Source: Eukaryota sp. TZLM1-RC
Taxonomy: Eukaryota; Metamonada: BaSk clade
NCBI GenBank assembly: GCA_040285825.1
Contig: JAUPSS010000002.1
Location: forward strand, 496,001-560,000
Reading direction: 5' to 3'
Length of the DNA: 64,000 nt
The notes beneath the pieces were generated by a model, which was given only the letters and a program-made list of their open reading frames with translations, did no database searches and was not told where the DNA came from. A program made the translations under genes and the position numbers. Positions 39,998 through 51,542 of the stretch are shown one piece after another; within the stretch, counting starts at the first letter, position 1, and the number at the start of each line of letters is the position of its first letter.

Positions 39998-42029
39998 AAA
40001 ACCTGAATATTTATTGAGATAAAAAACCCATCTAGAATTCAATATCCTCCAAACAAGCGTCACTATTACTGAACCTACTCACAGCATTACGTTCATATTC
40101 TACACCAATAGCTAAAAGTGCCTTTGAAATCATTGTTGGAATAGACTTGAAAATGCAAAAAACAATTCTATTTAACCAGAAAATGGAGTTCATTGTTTTA
40201 CCAGACCTATTCAGTAACACTTTCTTAAAATTTTCCAAAAAGTGCAACCCTGAAGGTCCAATATTGCCAAAAAAAGAAATTGCAAACGGCACAAACTGAT
40301 ATTTCACATGTTCCACTCTACCTAACTGTGCCAAAGGTTCTTTATATTTTTTTATCTTCTTTTTTTCGGCGTTAGATAACGGCGAATCAGCGGAATACAC
40401 TAAACGAGCAGCAGAATTTTTGCAAACATCAACTGAGACAACATCTACAACATTGAGAACACCATCGATCCCTGGAGCTACTAAATCTGCCCTTCTTTTA
40501 CCAAAGAAATCATCAGTTTGATCTGAAGACAGCTTACGTACTAGTGGCTCAATAAATGCATCTATATTGAAACTTTTGCACATGGCATATAATTGATCAC
40601 GAACTGAGTCATGAACAATTGAGCGATAAGTTATAAAATACTTACAGTTTAAAATAGGGGAAAGCGTAACAACACTCTTGCAGCGACAAATTAAATCATT
40701 TGGTGATGAACAAGGCCATAGAAAACATCTCTTTCTCATTGCAGTGGTCCATTGGTGATCATTAAGTAGAAGGCCATAAATGTTGGGAATTTGGGAAATT
40801 AGGCAACTTGAACAACTGTCTTCAAGATCAATCAAAAAGTTTGCAAAAACGGGATTTTTTTCCTTAGCCAAGCTAAGACGTACAATATAATCCAAGTTTT
40901 CTAAAACTTTTAAGATTTTTTTCTGCAATTTTGCAAAAGTCAGTGGTGAGGAGAGCAACCTTCTTGAAGGAAGTTCCACAATATCAGAGGGGAAACATTT
41001 AGCCCAAATATTGGGTGAAAGAGTTTCAATTTCCTGTTGCAATGAAATAAGATAACAGCAGCTGCCACAATTTTCAATGAGATGAATTTTTTCAGGAAAA
41101 CGATTCACAAATTCATAAATAAAAATCTTTCCACCTCCAATAAAGGCAGCTTTACAAAGGTAACTTGATTTATCAAAATTAACACCACCAAAATCTGTAC
41201 CACACAAAATGTGGCTTCGTAACTGAGATGCATCAATTTCCAATAATTTTGCTAAAAAATTGGTTCTTTGTTCTTTAAAAATGCGACAAAACACCAAAGA
41301 AATTGATGGTGATGTTGATCTCAAAATATGAGTAAATTTTCCACAATAACAAATTTTTAGGAAAAAGAATTTCAAATGTTTCTCAATATTTAAATTTTCT
41401 ATTGATTCTAATTCATTTCCAAAATGAGTCAACAGAGTCGAAAGTTGGCTTTTGACTTCATCAATATTTCCGAGATAACAACCTAAAAAACGAAAACCAG
41501 ACTGATCATAATTGATAAAGGGGACATTGACATCATTAATGAAAAAATCAATTGGTCCATGGCCAATAATCAAAAATTTGGAGATATTCAATGAGAGACC
41601 AATACCTTCATAACACTGTTGAATAAAAGTTGCTATTTGTTTCAGAATTGTAATAGGAGCAATTACAGAAATGTCATCCATATATGCTACAATATCTATT
41701 TCTGGGAATTTTTCTTTCAATTCGCACATTAATGGATGAATTGCCAGACAAAAAAACAGGACCAAGTGGATCACCTTGTTTAACACCTGAAGACGAAAGC
41801 AGGTCAAAGTATTCATAGACCAATGTGGATGATTTTCCATAAAATGAATAGAAAAAAGGCTCAACTTCAGGAAAATGCTTTTGCAGCAAAGGTAAAATGG
41901 AAGAACGAGATACAGAATTGAAAGCATTCTTAAAATCTAAATTGAAGATGTAATTAGAATCACTAGAATTAAAAAACACATCCGACGAAAAAGCAGCAGA
42001 AGAAGCACCATCAATTGTCTTGATTTTAG
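39998..42029 (-). mobile_element. LINE family LB, copy 2 (subtype a), in duplicated segment
   Basis: Inserted in a T-run that is uninterrupted in copy 1 (26859 region), so it arrived after the duplication. 5'-truncated just upstream of RT motif A. A 1-nt deletion in a T-run near 41757 shifts the frame; from there a 631-codon-type frame (40032..41927) is open to the end. Target duplication is limited to about six Ts. Confidence 0.85.
40032..41979 (-). pseudogene. LB reverse transcriptase-RLE ORF, one frameshift
   Basis: The best-preserved LINE coding region here. 41979..41674 carries RT motif A (NYIFNLDFKNAFNSVSRS) and motif B (SSSGVKQGDPLGPV). After the frameshift follow motif C AYMDDISVIAP with both Asp intact, the thumb, then the RLE: CRCKSVVTLSPILNCKYF knuckle region (His replaced), RSIVHDSVRDQLYAMCKS, IEPLVRKLSS, RRADLVAPGIDGVLNVVDVV with Asp residues of the nuclease core, and a long C-terminal tail to SDACLEDIEF. 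RT copies RNA at a nick made by the RLE. Probably inactive because of truncation. Confidence 0.85.
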
Positions 42030-42335
42030 TTTTTTACGATTCAATTTTGTTTGCCCTAAAGTAGAGTTGAGCAAAGACTGCATCATGATCTTTTGAAACG
42101 ATTACAATTAAATCAATGGTTTTTAATGACAATGTTACGTGAACATCCAGCAAACAATTTGCAAAAGCAAGATTCTTTTGTTTGGCCATGGTAAAACATG
42201 CTTTGCAATCCAGTACTTTAACAGTTACTGTAAGTTGTTGTTGAAGCTTCTTTACGCCATTCCCTAAATTTTACCATATTCACTGCAAGAATCTCGTTAA
42301 CTGTTTCAGGGCAACTTTAATTAGATTATTGATCA

Positions 42336-42450
42336 AGCAAAAAACAATTTTCATTAACGATTCAGAAATTCAAAAACAAAATTTTTTCCACCACCCAATT
42401 GAAGGCTTTGTTGACCCAGTACTACCAAATTGTCAAGATGAGAACAAGTG
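42336..42450 (-). mobile_element. LINE scrap
   Basis: The minus strand reads LQLGGGKNFVFEFLNR, which matches the AFIGGGKNFVFEFLKRF region of LB/LC elements. Ends are not defined. Confidence 0.5.
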
Positions 42451-42559
42451 AGCAAGAATTACATCAGGATTCACTTTTGTACATCTCTTTTTATTATTTG
42501 GTCAATTTTTTATATTACTAAACAACAATCTGGTGTTTTCATCATTATTGTTTAAGCAT

Positions 42560-44289
42560 GCATTAAATTTATTGAATTTGTACACTTAACAAAATAAACT
42601 CATAACTAATGGGACGAAATTCATTGAACCAAGATTTCCTCTCCAAAATCTTGATCTGCTTGCTGTCTAGCTGAAGCTTCTCTGCTTCGATTGAAAAACC
42701 GACGCAATCTATTAATAAGAGCAAATTCAATTCGAGAGCGCCATAAAAAAATATCAAATCTCTTCGTTGTTTTTCGTTGAACCAATTTTCAAAAATCATT
42801 CATAAAAGCTTCTGCTTCTAATGATAGTTTTCCGTTTATCGAAAATGGAAAAGCAATAAAAGAGTGGTCTTTTTCTATCAGTATTAATTTCTTCGATATC
42901 TTTGTCATATTTTCTATGTTTTTCTTTAGCTTTAAATTAAAGAGCACTTACAGGATTAAATTTTCTTCTTTGAACCAAAGTGTCGTTTTGCAACATAACA
43001 GGAGACAAAGTCAACAACAGCTTCAGAGTTCCAAATCCAATCACAGTATACATCACCTCTGTCATCAGAACAAAAATTATTCAATGTTTTTTTTCAGCAG
43101 AGGCTCTTTGCTACACGAAAGTCTTGCAGTTCGTGTCATATTGACAACAGTATCTCTAACAGCATCATGTAATGAAGAACGATAAGTTATCAATTTCGAA
43201 CAACTCATGGCATGGCGCAAAGTGAGTTGAGGTGAATTCGAACAAATACATTTTTCTTTTGATAATAAATGATTAATGGGGATATTCAAATATAATCTCA
43301 TTTTTGTTACAAACACTTCATTATTAGCACACAGTCCAAATCTTTGTGGTACAATGGTCACCAACAGTGAAGAATCTGATGATTGGTTTTCACAAACACC
43401 TTTTTCCAACAACAATTACTGAAGATCTTGATTTAGAACAGCCAAGCTGTCATACATTTTTATAAACATCATCTTCATTCATTCCAGTCAATCGTTTCTG
43501 TAATGTTCGAAGAGTGTATTTTAAATTTAAAACATTCTTTTCGGAAATATTACCATTGAAAGATTGGGGAAAGCATCGACTCCATTTTGCTACATCGATT
43601 TTTAAAGCTTCTTCATTTAATGCAAAAATAGTAGAACTTTGCGTTGTCATTAATAAATCTTCCCAATCTGCAAGCCTTTCAGAAAACTCAAATATTGCAT
43701 TTATGCATCCACCAACAAAAGCACACGATGTAAGAATAGAAGTCTTCGTCCACCCTAAACCGCCATAATGTGGACTAAGGTAAGCATGATCTGGATTTTG
43801 AAACATTTTACATCCCAGTAATTGAGACAAAACTTTTGCACGTAACTCATTAAATTTCTGAGCCAAAGGTCTAGTGACATGAGGATTTGTAGATCGAAAG
43901 ATATGATTGAAATTGGAACTAAAACACAGTCTTATAATGGTAAAGTTGATGTGTTTTTGTATATCTAAATTCAACATTCGGTCAATTTTGTCAGAAATTG
44001 AGTTCAACTTTTCAAACAATTTTTTGGTAATTTCATCATTATTTCCTAAAAACGAACCCAAATGACGAATAGCATCAATTGAATATAATTTGGCTTGAAT
44101 TTTAATACCATCAACTATTGTGGAAACTGGAGAATTTGAAAGTAAAACACATTTAAGTAAATTAAGTCGAAGGCCAATGTTGTTGAATAATTCATTGAAA
44201 CATAAAGTTGCTTCTCTGACGGTCGTCAAGTCACCTATAACAACAACATCATTCATATAAGCAATCGTATTTAAGGAAGGAAACATTAA
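42560..44289 (-). mobile_element. LINE family LA, copy 4
   Basis: A 5'-truncated minus-strand copy from just upstream of the RT catalytic box to the 3' tail. 44292..43450 covers RT motif C, here AYMNDVVVIG with Asp-to-Asn, and the thumb; 43415..43077 the RLE (CICSNSPQLTLRHAMSC, EPLLKK). The tail frame is 42799..42569. Multiple stops and frameshifts. A clear target duplication was not found. Confidence 0.83.
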
Positions 44290-44595
44290 CAAAGAAGCAC
44301 TAACATAAATTATTTATATCATTAGATAAATATAACTGGGCTCTAAATTCCACTGTCATCGAGACCACAAGGAAACTAGCTTCCAAAGCTACGAATTGTT
44401 CTAGAGGAGAAATGGGGTCACTGATATTGGTGACCAATTATTCGAGGATTCTAGAACGTCTGTGGATTATCTCACCAAGAATGTAAGTTCTTGGAATAAG
44501 TTTGAATGATGCTTGACGAAAGTATGCATTTAAAATGAAAATTACAGAAGACCAATCTGTTCACCTACTATTTGACACTTTTGTGCTGCTTGCTG
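44290..44595. other. AIP1 upstream region
   Basis: Non-coding. No motif recognised. Confidence 0.4.
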
Positions 44596-46422
44596 ATGTC
44601 CTTCAAACTCTCTGGCTTAGGCCTTCCTGGGTTGAACGCTACACGTGGACGACCAACAGTTTTCGACGTACACAATGAAGTCCTAGCATATGCTTCAGGA
44701 TCAAATGTAGTTGTTTGTACTCCCAATAGAACCTTTACATTTACTGATCATAAGGTCAACGTAACCTGTGTAAAAATTGCTCCCTCGGGTTCTTATGCCT
44801 GTTCTGGGGATTCAGCTGGTAATATTAATGTGTTTGATCTTCTTGGTGAAGAGAATGTCACCATCCTCTCAAAGCAGGTCCTCTCCAATGTTATATATGA
44901 TTTAGCATGGGATTTTGAGAACCAACGTATCATTGCAGTCGGCCATGGAAAAGAAGAGTTTGCCACAGTGTTTATTGTGAAAACGGGAGCCTCGATCGGT
45001 TCTATTAGTGGACATCAAGCCTCCATTCTTTCATGCGATTTCCGTCAAAAAAGACCCTTCCGTATCTTTACAGGAGGAGAAGATGGTCTTGCAAATATAT
45101 TCAAAGGTCCCCCATTCGCCTTCCTCAACCAACACTCTCATGGTTCGTTTGTTAATTGTGTTCGGTTTGACCCCACTTCAACGGTGGTTGCTGCGACTGG
45201 CTCCAACAAACAATTGTCTGTCCTTGATGGAGCTACGGGGGAACAACTAAAGTCGTTTACCCTCACCCATTCATCTCCCATCTACTCTCTTGTTTGGGAG
45301 AGTTACGATACATCCACCAAGAATGGTTACATCTGGACTGGAAGCTCTGACCGCACAGTTAGAAGGTTTCATTTTTCACTGGAAGGAGATGTATCTGAAA
45401 CCCATTGCTTCACCATGCATTCTGACGAAATCACCCCCACTACTGATGAACAAGTTTTGGGTCTCAGCAAGGACGGTAATGATGTCTTTATAGCAAACTT
45501 AGCTGGTGATTTGTTTAAAATTAACTCTATGTCTTTTGAAAAGGAGAGAATTCTTTCGGGTCATCGATCAAGTGTTTTGTCTATTGCATCAGATGGAAAC
45601 ACAATTGCTTCTTCGTCTATGGACGGCTCCATCATGGTATGGAGACTTTTTGATGAAGGAATCAAGTCACTTGGTAGGGTCGCGCCTTTAAGTACCGCTA
45701 GGGTGACTGCTGTGAACTTGGCAGAAGGTAAGCTTAGCTTTGCTGGGCACGATTCCGAACTCAAATCATTGATTGTTCCTGATTTAGAGTATGATTATTT
45801 GATTGATTCTAGTGATTTGATCGTCAACTCTACTGCTCCCAGTGCGGTTGAAGATGCCCGTTGGTTGAGTAGTGGACCAATGATTTATCTTATTGATCAA
45901 ACCTTGTTTTACCATTCCGAGAACTTTACCCAGGAAGTTACTGTTAATGGAGGCAGAAAGCTAGCTATTAATCATAATGAATCACTCGTGGCAGTGGGTA
46001 CCAAAACTGGCAAGGTCACATTATTTGATATTAAGGATGATGTGCTTAATGAAGTTGGAATGGTCGCAATGCCTGGAGAAATCACTTGTTTGAGTTTTTC
46101 TAGGGACAATTTACTGGCTGTAGGTGACGCTACTCGTAAGATCTATGTGTTTGAACATACTGAAGGTGACTGGAAGTGCAGAAACAACCAATTTGTTTTC
46201 CATTCAGGCAGAGTTAACTGTCTCGACTTCTCTCCTTGTGGTCAATTCATTGTTTCAGGTGGTCTTGATGGGGCACTATTTAAATGGAGTTTGCAACAAC
46301 CAATGAAGAGAGTGAAACTAAACCAAGTTCACAAGCTGGGTATAACTAGTGTATTATATCTGAAGGATGATGTTGTGGTTAGTGGGGGTGCTGATGGATT
46401 CTTAAAGGTTTTTAACCTTTAA
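44596..46422 (+). CDS. AIP1: Actin-interacting protein 1 (WD40, AIP1/WDR1)
   Basis: 608 residues, the standard AIP1 length. AIP1 works with cofilin to sever and disassemble actin filaments in the cytoplasm. The start LSGLGLPGLNATRGRPTVF is followed by about fourteen WD repeats making two propellers. Clear blades include HKVNVTCVKIAPSGSYACSG, GHQASILSCDFRQKRPFRIF, GSFVNCVRFDP, GHRSSVLSIASDGNTIAS, GRVNCLDFSPCGQFIVSGG and the final LGITSVLYLKDDVVVSGGAD. The conserved KRPFRIFTGGED (blade 4) is an AIP1 hallmark. ATG 44596 is chosen because the upstream frame has no ATG. No introns. The first part is richer in C-ending codons than the rest. Confidence 0.9.
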   Translation: MSFKLSGLGLPGLNATRGRPTVFDVHNEVLAYASGSNVVVCTPNRTFTFTDHKVNVTCVKIAPSGSYACSGDSAGNINVFDLLGEENVTILSKQVLSNVIYDLAWDFENQRIIAVGHGKEEFATVFIVKTGASIGSISGHQASILSCDFRQKRPFRIFTGGEDGLANIFKGPPFAFLNQHSHGSFVNCVRFDPTSTVVAATGSNKQLSVLDGATGEQLKSFTLTHSSPIYSLVWESYDTSTKNGYIWTGSSDRTVRRFHFSLEGDVSETHCFTMHSDEITPTTDEQVLGLSKDGNDVFIANLAGDLFKINSMSFEKERILSGHRSSVLSIASDGNTIASSSMDGSIMVWRLFDEGIKSLGRVAPLSTARVTAVNLAEGKLSFAGHDSELKSLIVPDLEYDYLIDSSDLIVNSTAPSAVEDARWLSSGPMIYLIDQTLFYHSENFTQEVTVNGGRKLAINHNESLVAVGTKTGKVTLFDIKDDVLNEVGMVAMPGEITCLSFSRDNLLAVGDATRKIYVFEHTEGDWKCRNNQFVFHSGRVNCLDFSPCGQFIVSGGLDGALFKWSLQQPMKRVKLNQVHKLGITSVLYLKDDVVVSGGADGFLKVFNL

Positions 46423-47619
46423 ATGTATTCTTTAGTGTTTTAATTATTTGTTGATCTTGTGTTTTTGTTCTTAAATTCAATACATTTTCTGTGTGTTTGT
46501 TTTACAATGTTGTCCATGTTATTTTTTAGTAAGGTTAATCTTTTTAAGGTTTGTCATTTTTTCTACTTGTTTCTGTCAATAGTAGTCGTGCTTTATGTTC
46601 CTAACTTATTAAATTTGTCTATTAGTAGCACGAATCAGAATTTTCTCAAGGCAAAATGATTAAAGTGACAACAACCGAAAACACAGTTCAAAATCTATAG
46701 TCATTTTCAATTTGCTGTTCACTGTTGCACCATTTTCGAAATTACTAATCTTCAACTTCTTTCTGTTAAAAGAGAAAATTAAATTAAAGGAGGATAAGTT
46801 CAAGATCATTCAATTGATCAGGCATTATTTTACCACATTGTTTTCCTCACCTAAATTGGTGATAAGAGCACCGCAGACTTGATTGTGCCTTAGCCACACG
46901 GAGACACCTTCTATAATGCAAGTCTTCCTATGTCAAAAGCTGACATTGGTTTCAATTGTTTTCATATCAAGAAGTGAAATGATTGTTCTTTGAAAGGAAA
47001 CTGTTTCAGCTCTTCAAATCAGTGATTGGTTATTCCAACCAAGTAGTTATTGGAAATAGGAGACTGGGAACAACGAAAACATATGAAATTCAAACAACCT
47101 ACCTAGGGAAAAGGTTTGAGAATTGTAATTAAAAGGTCTGGCTGTAAAGTTTTTTAATAGATGACTTTCTAGTCAGTTGCCGCTAATTTGATAGCAAGAA
47201 AGCGGTCAGCTTATCAATCTGAATCAACCTGACAAAGGAGAATGAGAGTTGTTCTGGAAAGGTTGACTACAAAATCTTGAGAATTGACGATTTTCCAACC
47301 ATTTGTTTTGTTTCAGATATAAGAAAACAGAAATCAGGGGTGAAAAATTTCGATAATGTAATAATCTCAGGCTATAGAAGAGAGAGGAGATTTATAATTA
47401 TTACGGCGTTATCGTATGTGAATCATGCGAAAGTTAGTGGAATAGATTTATGAATGCTTCCTTAAATAGATTAACAGTATTACAGCCTATGTAAATGGTG
47501 GTGTTAGACCAGAAAAGATACAGAGAGGATCCAATCAATATGATAAATAATTCTTGTTCTTCAAAAAACACAGTCCCTTCAGTACAAAGGACACTTATTC
47601 TATTGTTATATCTGTAAGA
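46423..47619. other. 1.2-kb intergenic region
   Basis: AT-rich. I see no gene, RNA gene or repeat. It contains the AIP1 3' end and the Clu-domain gene promoter. Confidence 0.45.
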
Positions 47620-50600
47620 ATGGGTTGTGGAGCTTCTATTCCAGTAGTTGACCAACAAGAAGACAATAGTGTTGTTGAACCTCAACAAAAGAACGTCACT
47701 GAAGACCCTTCCCCTCATCAGTCCAACGACGTGTCTCTTGACGACAATGTTCCTCCTGATGACTCTAATGTTAAACCTGATGATGATGCATCACACAATG
47801 CAGAAGAAAAACCTGACAATAATGTTGGTGAGCAGCCTGACATCACTTCTAATGAACCCAATATCGCATCTGATGGACCCAATGTCACATCTGATGAACC
47901 CAACATCGTTCCCTCCCAGCCTGATAGTAAGTCACATGAAGATGAACCAGATGTTATCGACTCTCAACAACCCCAACAAAAAGTAGAACAACTAGACGAA
48001 TCACTTGAACTAAGCGAAGACGAAACAGGTACAAAAGACAATCCCTCTCTAGACAATGATGCTGCACCTGATGACTCTTCCAAGTCACCCCCTGTTCCCA
48101 AACTCAATCTCAGTGAGTCAAAGCCTGTTGACCTGCCCACCCCTGATGTCCCTTCTCCTCCTTCTGATGGTATTCCCTCTCCTCATTTCAAACCTTCTTT
48201 CGTTTCAAAAACTCTTGGTTCTTATGAAGTGCAGGAAATCCGTGAGCACGAAGAGAGAAACAATATGAGACTTGCTGAAAAGTACTCCCATGGACGAGAA
48301 GAGAGGGAAGAAGAGGACATGAAACTAGCTGAATACCAAGCCATCATTCAACGCCAAGCTGAACTAGAACGCCAAAAGAGAGAGGAAGAAGAACGCATCA
48401 TCAGGAAGGATTTGGAAGATGCTAATGACCCTTCCCTTCTCTCTTTCTACGTTGTTGTTCCCTCTTCTTTCCTTCCAAATGAAGATTCTCTGGTTGATGA
48501 TGTTGATGGAGTTGAGGACCAACGGGTTTTGTACAGATACCATTTGCCAAGGGATTCAGCTACTTTGTTGGACTTGAAGCTTGCTGTTAATATGGATTTT
48601 GGCTTTTCTTTTGCTCAACAACGTTTCTTTTATAATGGGTCTGAACTGGACGACAATGTTCTTTTGGGTTCGTTACCCTCTTTTGATGACGGGTCTTATT
48701 TAGCTCTTCATCCCCAAGGACAGCCCTCTGTTGATGATGTCGTCTGTCTTCGTCCCAAACAGGTAGAAACTTCAATCAATGACGTGATCACCACTCAATT
48801 ACACGATCGTAACCAATTGGAAGACACTGATGTTCGTAATTGGATTGAGGAATTGGTTGAAATTAGATCACTACCAACTGATAATCTGTCGGAATCAATT
48901 GAAAAAGAAAAGAGATTGTTGACCTTATTTGCAGAATTCGAATACGCGGCCCAAACTGCTGTTGCTTTAATTCTCTCCGCTGAAGGTGACCCCCAGTCGC
49001 CAATCAAACCAATAAAACTGTCTGCCATATACGGAGACCATGGAGGAGATACATTCGTCATTGGCGGCATTGTCATTCGCAAGGCCCAGAACTGGGAAGT
49101 TTTGCAACAGGACATTGGGGAAGGAGATTTGGCTTTCAAGGTAGCAGGGAATGAAGCTCGTCACTCACGGCTACTTCATTCTATCCTCAACCACACTTCT
49201 TCTCAGGCACTTTCTTCCCTTTATCCAACGCTGGTTGTAACTGTTGATGCTTTTGGTCATCGTTATCTGTGTGAGTCAGCACTTCCTGTCACTCCATCAA
49301 TGATTGTTTATGGTTCCTTTGATTCAGGAGTCACTATTCATCGTCACTTGTGTGTGGAAAAGGTTGCTGGTGATCTTGCTGGCGTTTTGAATCTTAAAGA
49401 GCACAATGTTTACTCAAAGCTTGATCCAACAAGGCCTATTCCTTTTGAATTATCACTAAATTCGGAAATCTACATGACTCTTGATGGAAACAGATTCTAT
49501 ATTCGTAACGTGGGACAACTATTCCCTCCCGACGATCCTAAACCAAACACCATTGACCATGTCGTTGATCTATTCCACCCAAGCTTTGTAATGAATTATT
49601 CAGCAAGCGATGAACTTATTGAGGGTTATAGAAGATTTACCTGCAGGGAGCCTCGTATGTGTGATCATTGTGGCGAAGTTGTCATGGAATTCCAATACTT
49701 TTCACACCCATCTAGAGAGTATGATCTTTGTCTTTGTTGCTATAACAATGAGCCTGAAACCAAACTTCGTTTCTTAAAGACAAAACTGGTTTCAAAGATT
49801 GTACCAAAGGAAGAGCGACTAGAGTATTGGAGGAACTCTGAAACTGGCGATGTGGTTTTTGATGAACCTATTAAGAAGACCCCTCTTAATACTAACGGTT
49901 ATACATTGGATCTTCAAGGCCATCCAGAGGGTTTGATTGACCGCCATGACGTCATGGAGCTCAAAAATGCATCAAAAAAACTATCTGAAGTAATTGTCAG
50001 CCAATTTGCTTGTGATTTAAATGAGGATAAGATTCAAGTCCACGTCTCTGAAGAGTTACTTGTCCAAATGGCCAATCGTGGCATTACTTCAAAGTATTTG
50101 GGTGTTTTGCTTGAATCGGTTACTTCAAGGCACCACAAGGAAATGGTAGTAGTTGAGATTGTTGCCGGTTGCTTGAAGACATTGATTAGGGATGGTCTTT
50201 CATATATGGAAAATAGAACCCAAGAAGATTTGCAGTTAACTGTTGTTTACTATCTCAACCAGGCACTTACGTTGTCAGAAAATGAAAATTCCCTTCATTT
50301 ATGGTCTTTTATCGAAGGATTGGCCTTGAAGAAGTACAACGTTGAACTTGATGATAGAGTCAACAAGAAGATTCAATTAAATTCTTTATTGTTCTCTGTG
50401 TGTAGGAAGTTGGGAATAGTTCTTGACCTCTCCATTGTTGACCGCATTGACTATGAGGAAGAGGAACCAGTTAAGTTTGATGATGTCATGGCAGTCGTGC
50501 CAGTTACTTCCGGTCATCCTATTTCCTCTCCGGAAGTCGATAGAATTCTTGCTGAAGCTAGGGCTCTTGATGATCAAGGTAAAGCTGATCACTGGTGGCA

Positions 50601-51417
50601 ACCCTGCTCTGAAGAACGTCACAGAGCCAGCGAATTGTTTAGCGAAGCAGTTGATGTTGCAAAGTGTCTTTATCTCGATGACAATTCTTCCGAACCAATC
50701 AATTCTTCATGTGCCGCGACGCTTGCCACAATCACTTTAGAAGTTGCCAATCATTTTGAATCACGCCATCAAGAAAATGGAAGACCAGAGCACTCAAGAT
50801 GGAACCGTTCTGCTGGAATTGCTGATGATGAGCACTCTACCAAGGCAAGAGAACTTTATAATGAAACTGTAAAATATTCAGACATTGCGATGGGGTTAGT
50901 TTCTGGAGCTGAGTATGCCTCTGTATATGCAGTAGATCGTCCTCTGCATGTTGTTAAATCTAATGCGATTGTAGGGCTTGTGCGATTAAATAAGACAAAT
51001 CTTTCAAATGAGAGTTGGGGTGATTTGGATATGAACTTAATGTTTGTTGAAAGGGTCTGTGGTCGTTTATTGCCTTATACAGCTAAACTTCACTTGGACT
51101 TGGCCTATTGTATTCACGAAGCCAATGTGCAATCAGAACCGGAACTCACTGAAGTTTGTGCCAGGAATGCAAGAAGGGCTTACCTTTCTCTAGTTAAGGT
51201 TTATGGTGATGATGGCAGTTGCAGTTTGGGAGATACTAGGTATTTTTCAAGTCTTGATAATGTAGGTAATGAATACGTTGAGCTGGCTTACAGAGCTGTT
51301 CGACAATTCGAAACAATTTTGGCTTCTGAATTAGCTGAAATTCCACGGGATCTTTTGGCTGAGAAAATTGAAGATTTGGAAGTTAATGGCGAAATTTTTA
51401 GTGATGATGAATTTTGA
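47620..51417 (+). CDS. Clu-domain protein with N-terminal myristoylation signal
   Basis: 1,265 residues. ATG 47620 gives MGCGASIPVV, a textbook N-myristoylation site (Gly2) with Cys3 for palmitoylation, so membrane attachment is predicted. Residues 15-190 are acidic and Pro-rich with degenerate repeats (SNEPNIASDGPNVTSDEPN). About 200-270 is a charged coiled coil (EEREEEDMKLAEYQAI). About 275-370 resembles a ubiquitin-like fold (YHLPRDSATLLDLKLAVNMD...QRFFYNGSELDDN). The Clu domain, about 410-650, shows LVVTVDAFGHRYLCESALPV, MIVYGSFDSGVTIHR and GNRFYIRNVGQLFPPD. A CxxC...CxxC pair (CDHCGE...CLCCYN) follows. The C-terminal third is helical and may be TPR-like. Clu proteins affect mitochondrial positioning and mRNA binding; the lipid anchor is unusual. 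Confidence 0.75.
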   Translation: MGCGASIPVVDQQEDNSVVEPQQKNVTEDPSPHQSNDVSLDDNVPPDDSNVKPDDDASHNAEEKPDNNVGEQPDITSNEPNIASDGPNVTSDEPNIVPSQPDSKSHEDEPDVIDSQQPQQKVEQLDESLELSEDETGTKDNPSLDNDAAPDDSSKSPPVPKLNLSESKPVDLPTPDVPSPPSDGIPSPHFKPSFVSKTLGSYEVQEIREHEERNNMRLAEKYSHGREEREEEDMKLAEYQAIIQRQAELERQKREEEERIIRKDLEDANDPSLLSFYVVVPSSFLPNEDSLVDDVDGVEDQRVLYRYHLPRDSATLLDLKLAVNMDFGFSFAQQRFFYNGSELDDNVLLGSLPSFDDGSYLALHPQGQPSVDDVVCLRPKQVETSINDVITTQLHDRNQLEDTDVRNWIEELVEIRSLPTDNLSESIEKEKRLLTLFAEFEYAAQTAVALILSAEGDPQSPIKPIKLSAIYGDHGGDTFVIGGIVIRKAQNWEVLQQDIGEGDLAFKVAGNEARHSRLLHSILNHTSSQALSSLYPTLVVTVDAFGHRYLCESALPVTPSMIVYGSFDSGVTIHRHLCVEKVAGDLAGVLNLKEHNVYSKLDPTRPIPFELSLNSEIYMTLDGNRFYIRNVGQLFPPDDPKPNTIDHVVDLFHPSFVMNYSASDELIEGYRRFTCREPRMCDHCGEVVMEFQYFSHPSREYDLCLCCYNNEPETKLRFLKTKLVSKIVPKEERLEYWRNSETGDVVFDEPIKKTPLNTNGYTLDLQGHPEGLIDRHDVMELKNASKKLSEVIVSQFACDLNEDKIQVHVSEELLVQMANRGITSKYLGVLLESVTSRHHKEMVVVEIVAGCLKTLIRDGLSYMENRTQEDLQLTVVYYLNQALTLSENENSLHLWSFIEGLALKKYNVELDDRVNKKIQLNSLLFSVCRKLGIVLDLSIVDRIDYEEEEPVKFDDVMAVVPVTSGHPISSPEVDRILAEARALDDQGKADHWWQPCSEERHRASELFSEAVDVAKCLYLDDNSSEPINSSCAATLATITLEVANHFESRHQENGRPEHSRWNRSAGIADDEHSTKARELYNETVKYSDIAMGLVSGAEYASVYAVDRPLHVVKSNAIVGLVRLNKTNLSNESWGDLDMNLMFVERVCGRLLPYTAKLHLDLAYCIHEANVQSEPELTEVCARNARRAYLSLVKVYGDDGSCSLGDTRYFSSLDNVGNEYVELAYRAVRQFETILASELAEIPRDLLAEKIEDLEVNGEIFSDDEF

Positions 51418-51542
51418 TTGTAAAATAGTAGATGTTTTGGATGAATAAATTTAATTTTTTTTGTTTTTTACAGTTTTGCCTGATCTCAATAAATTATCAC
51501 CAGTAGCGAAAGGTTAAGTTGAAGAAGAATGTATAGTTTTGA

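Larger units (their letters stand above)
36236..42335. repeat. Duplicated segment, copy 2 (contains a LINE)
   Basis: Same-orientation partner of 22846..27175. Starts about 105 nt after the transketolase stop. Differences include a deletion within the Fanzor (the equivalent of about 24390..24676), a LINE insertion at about 39998..42029, a 15-nt inversion at 38533..38547 and many small indels. Confidence 0.85.
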
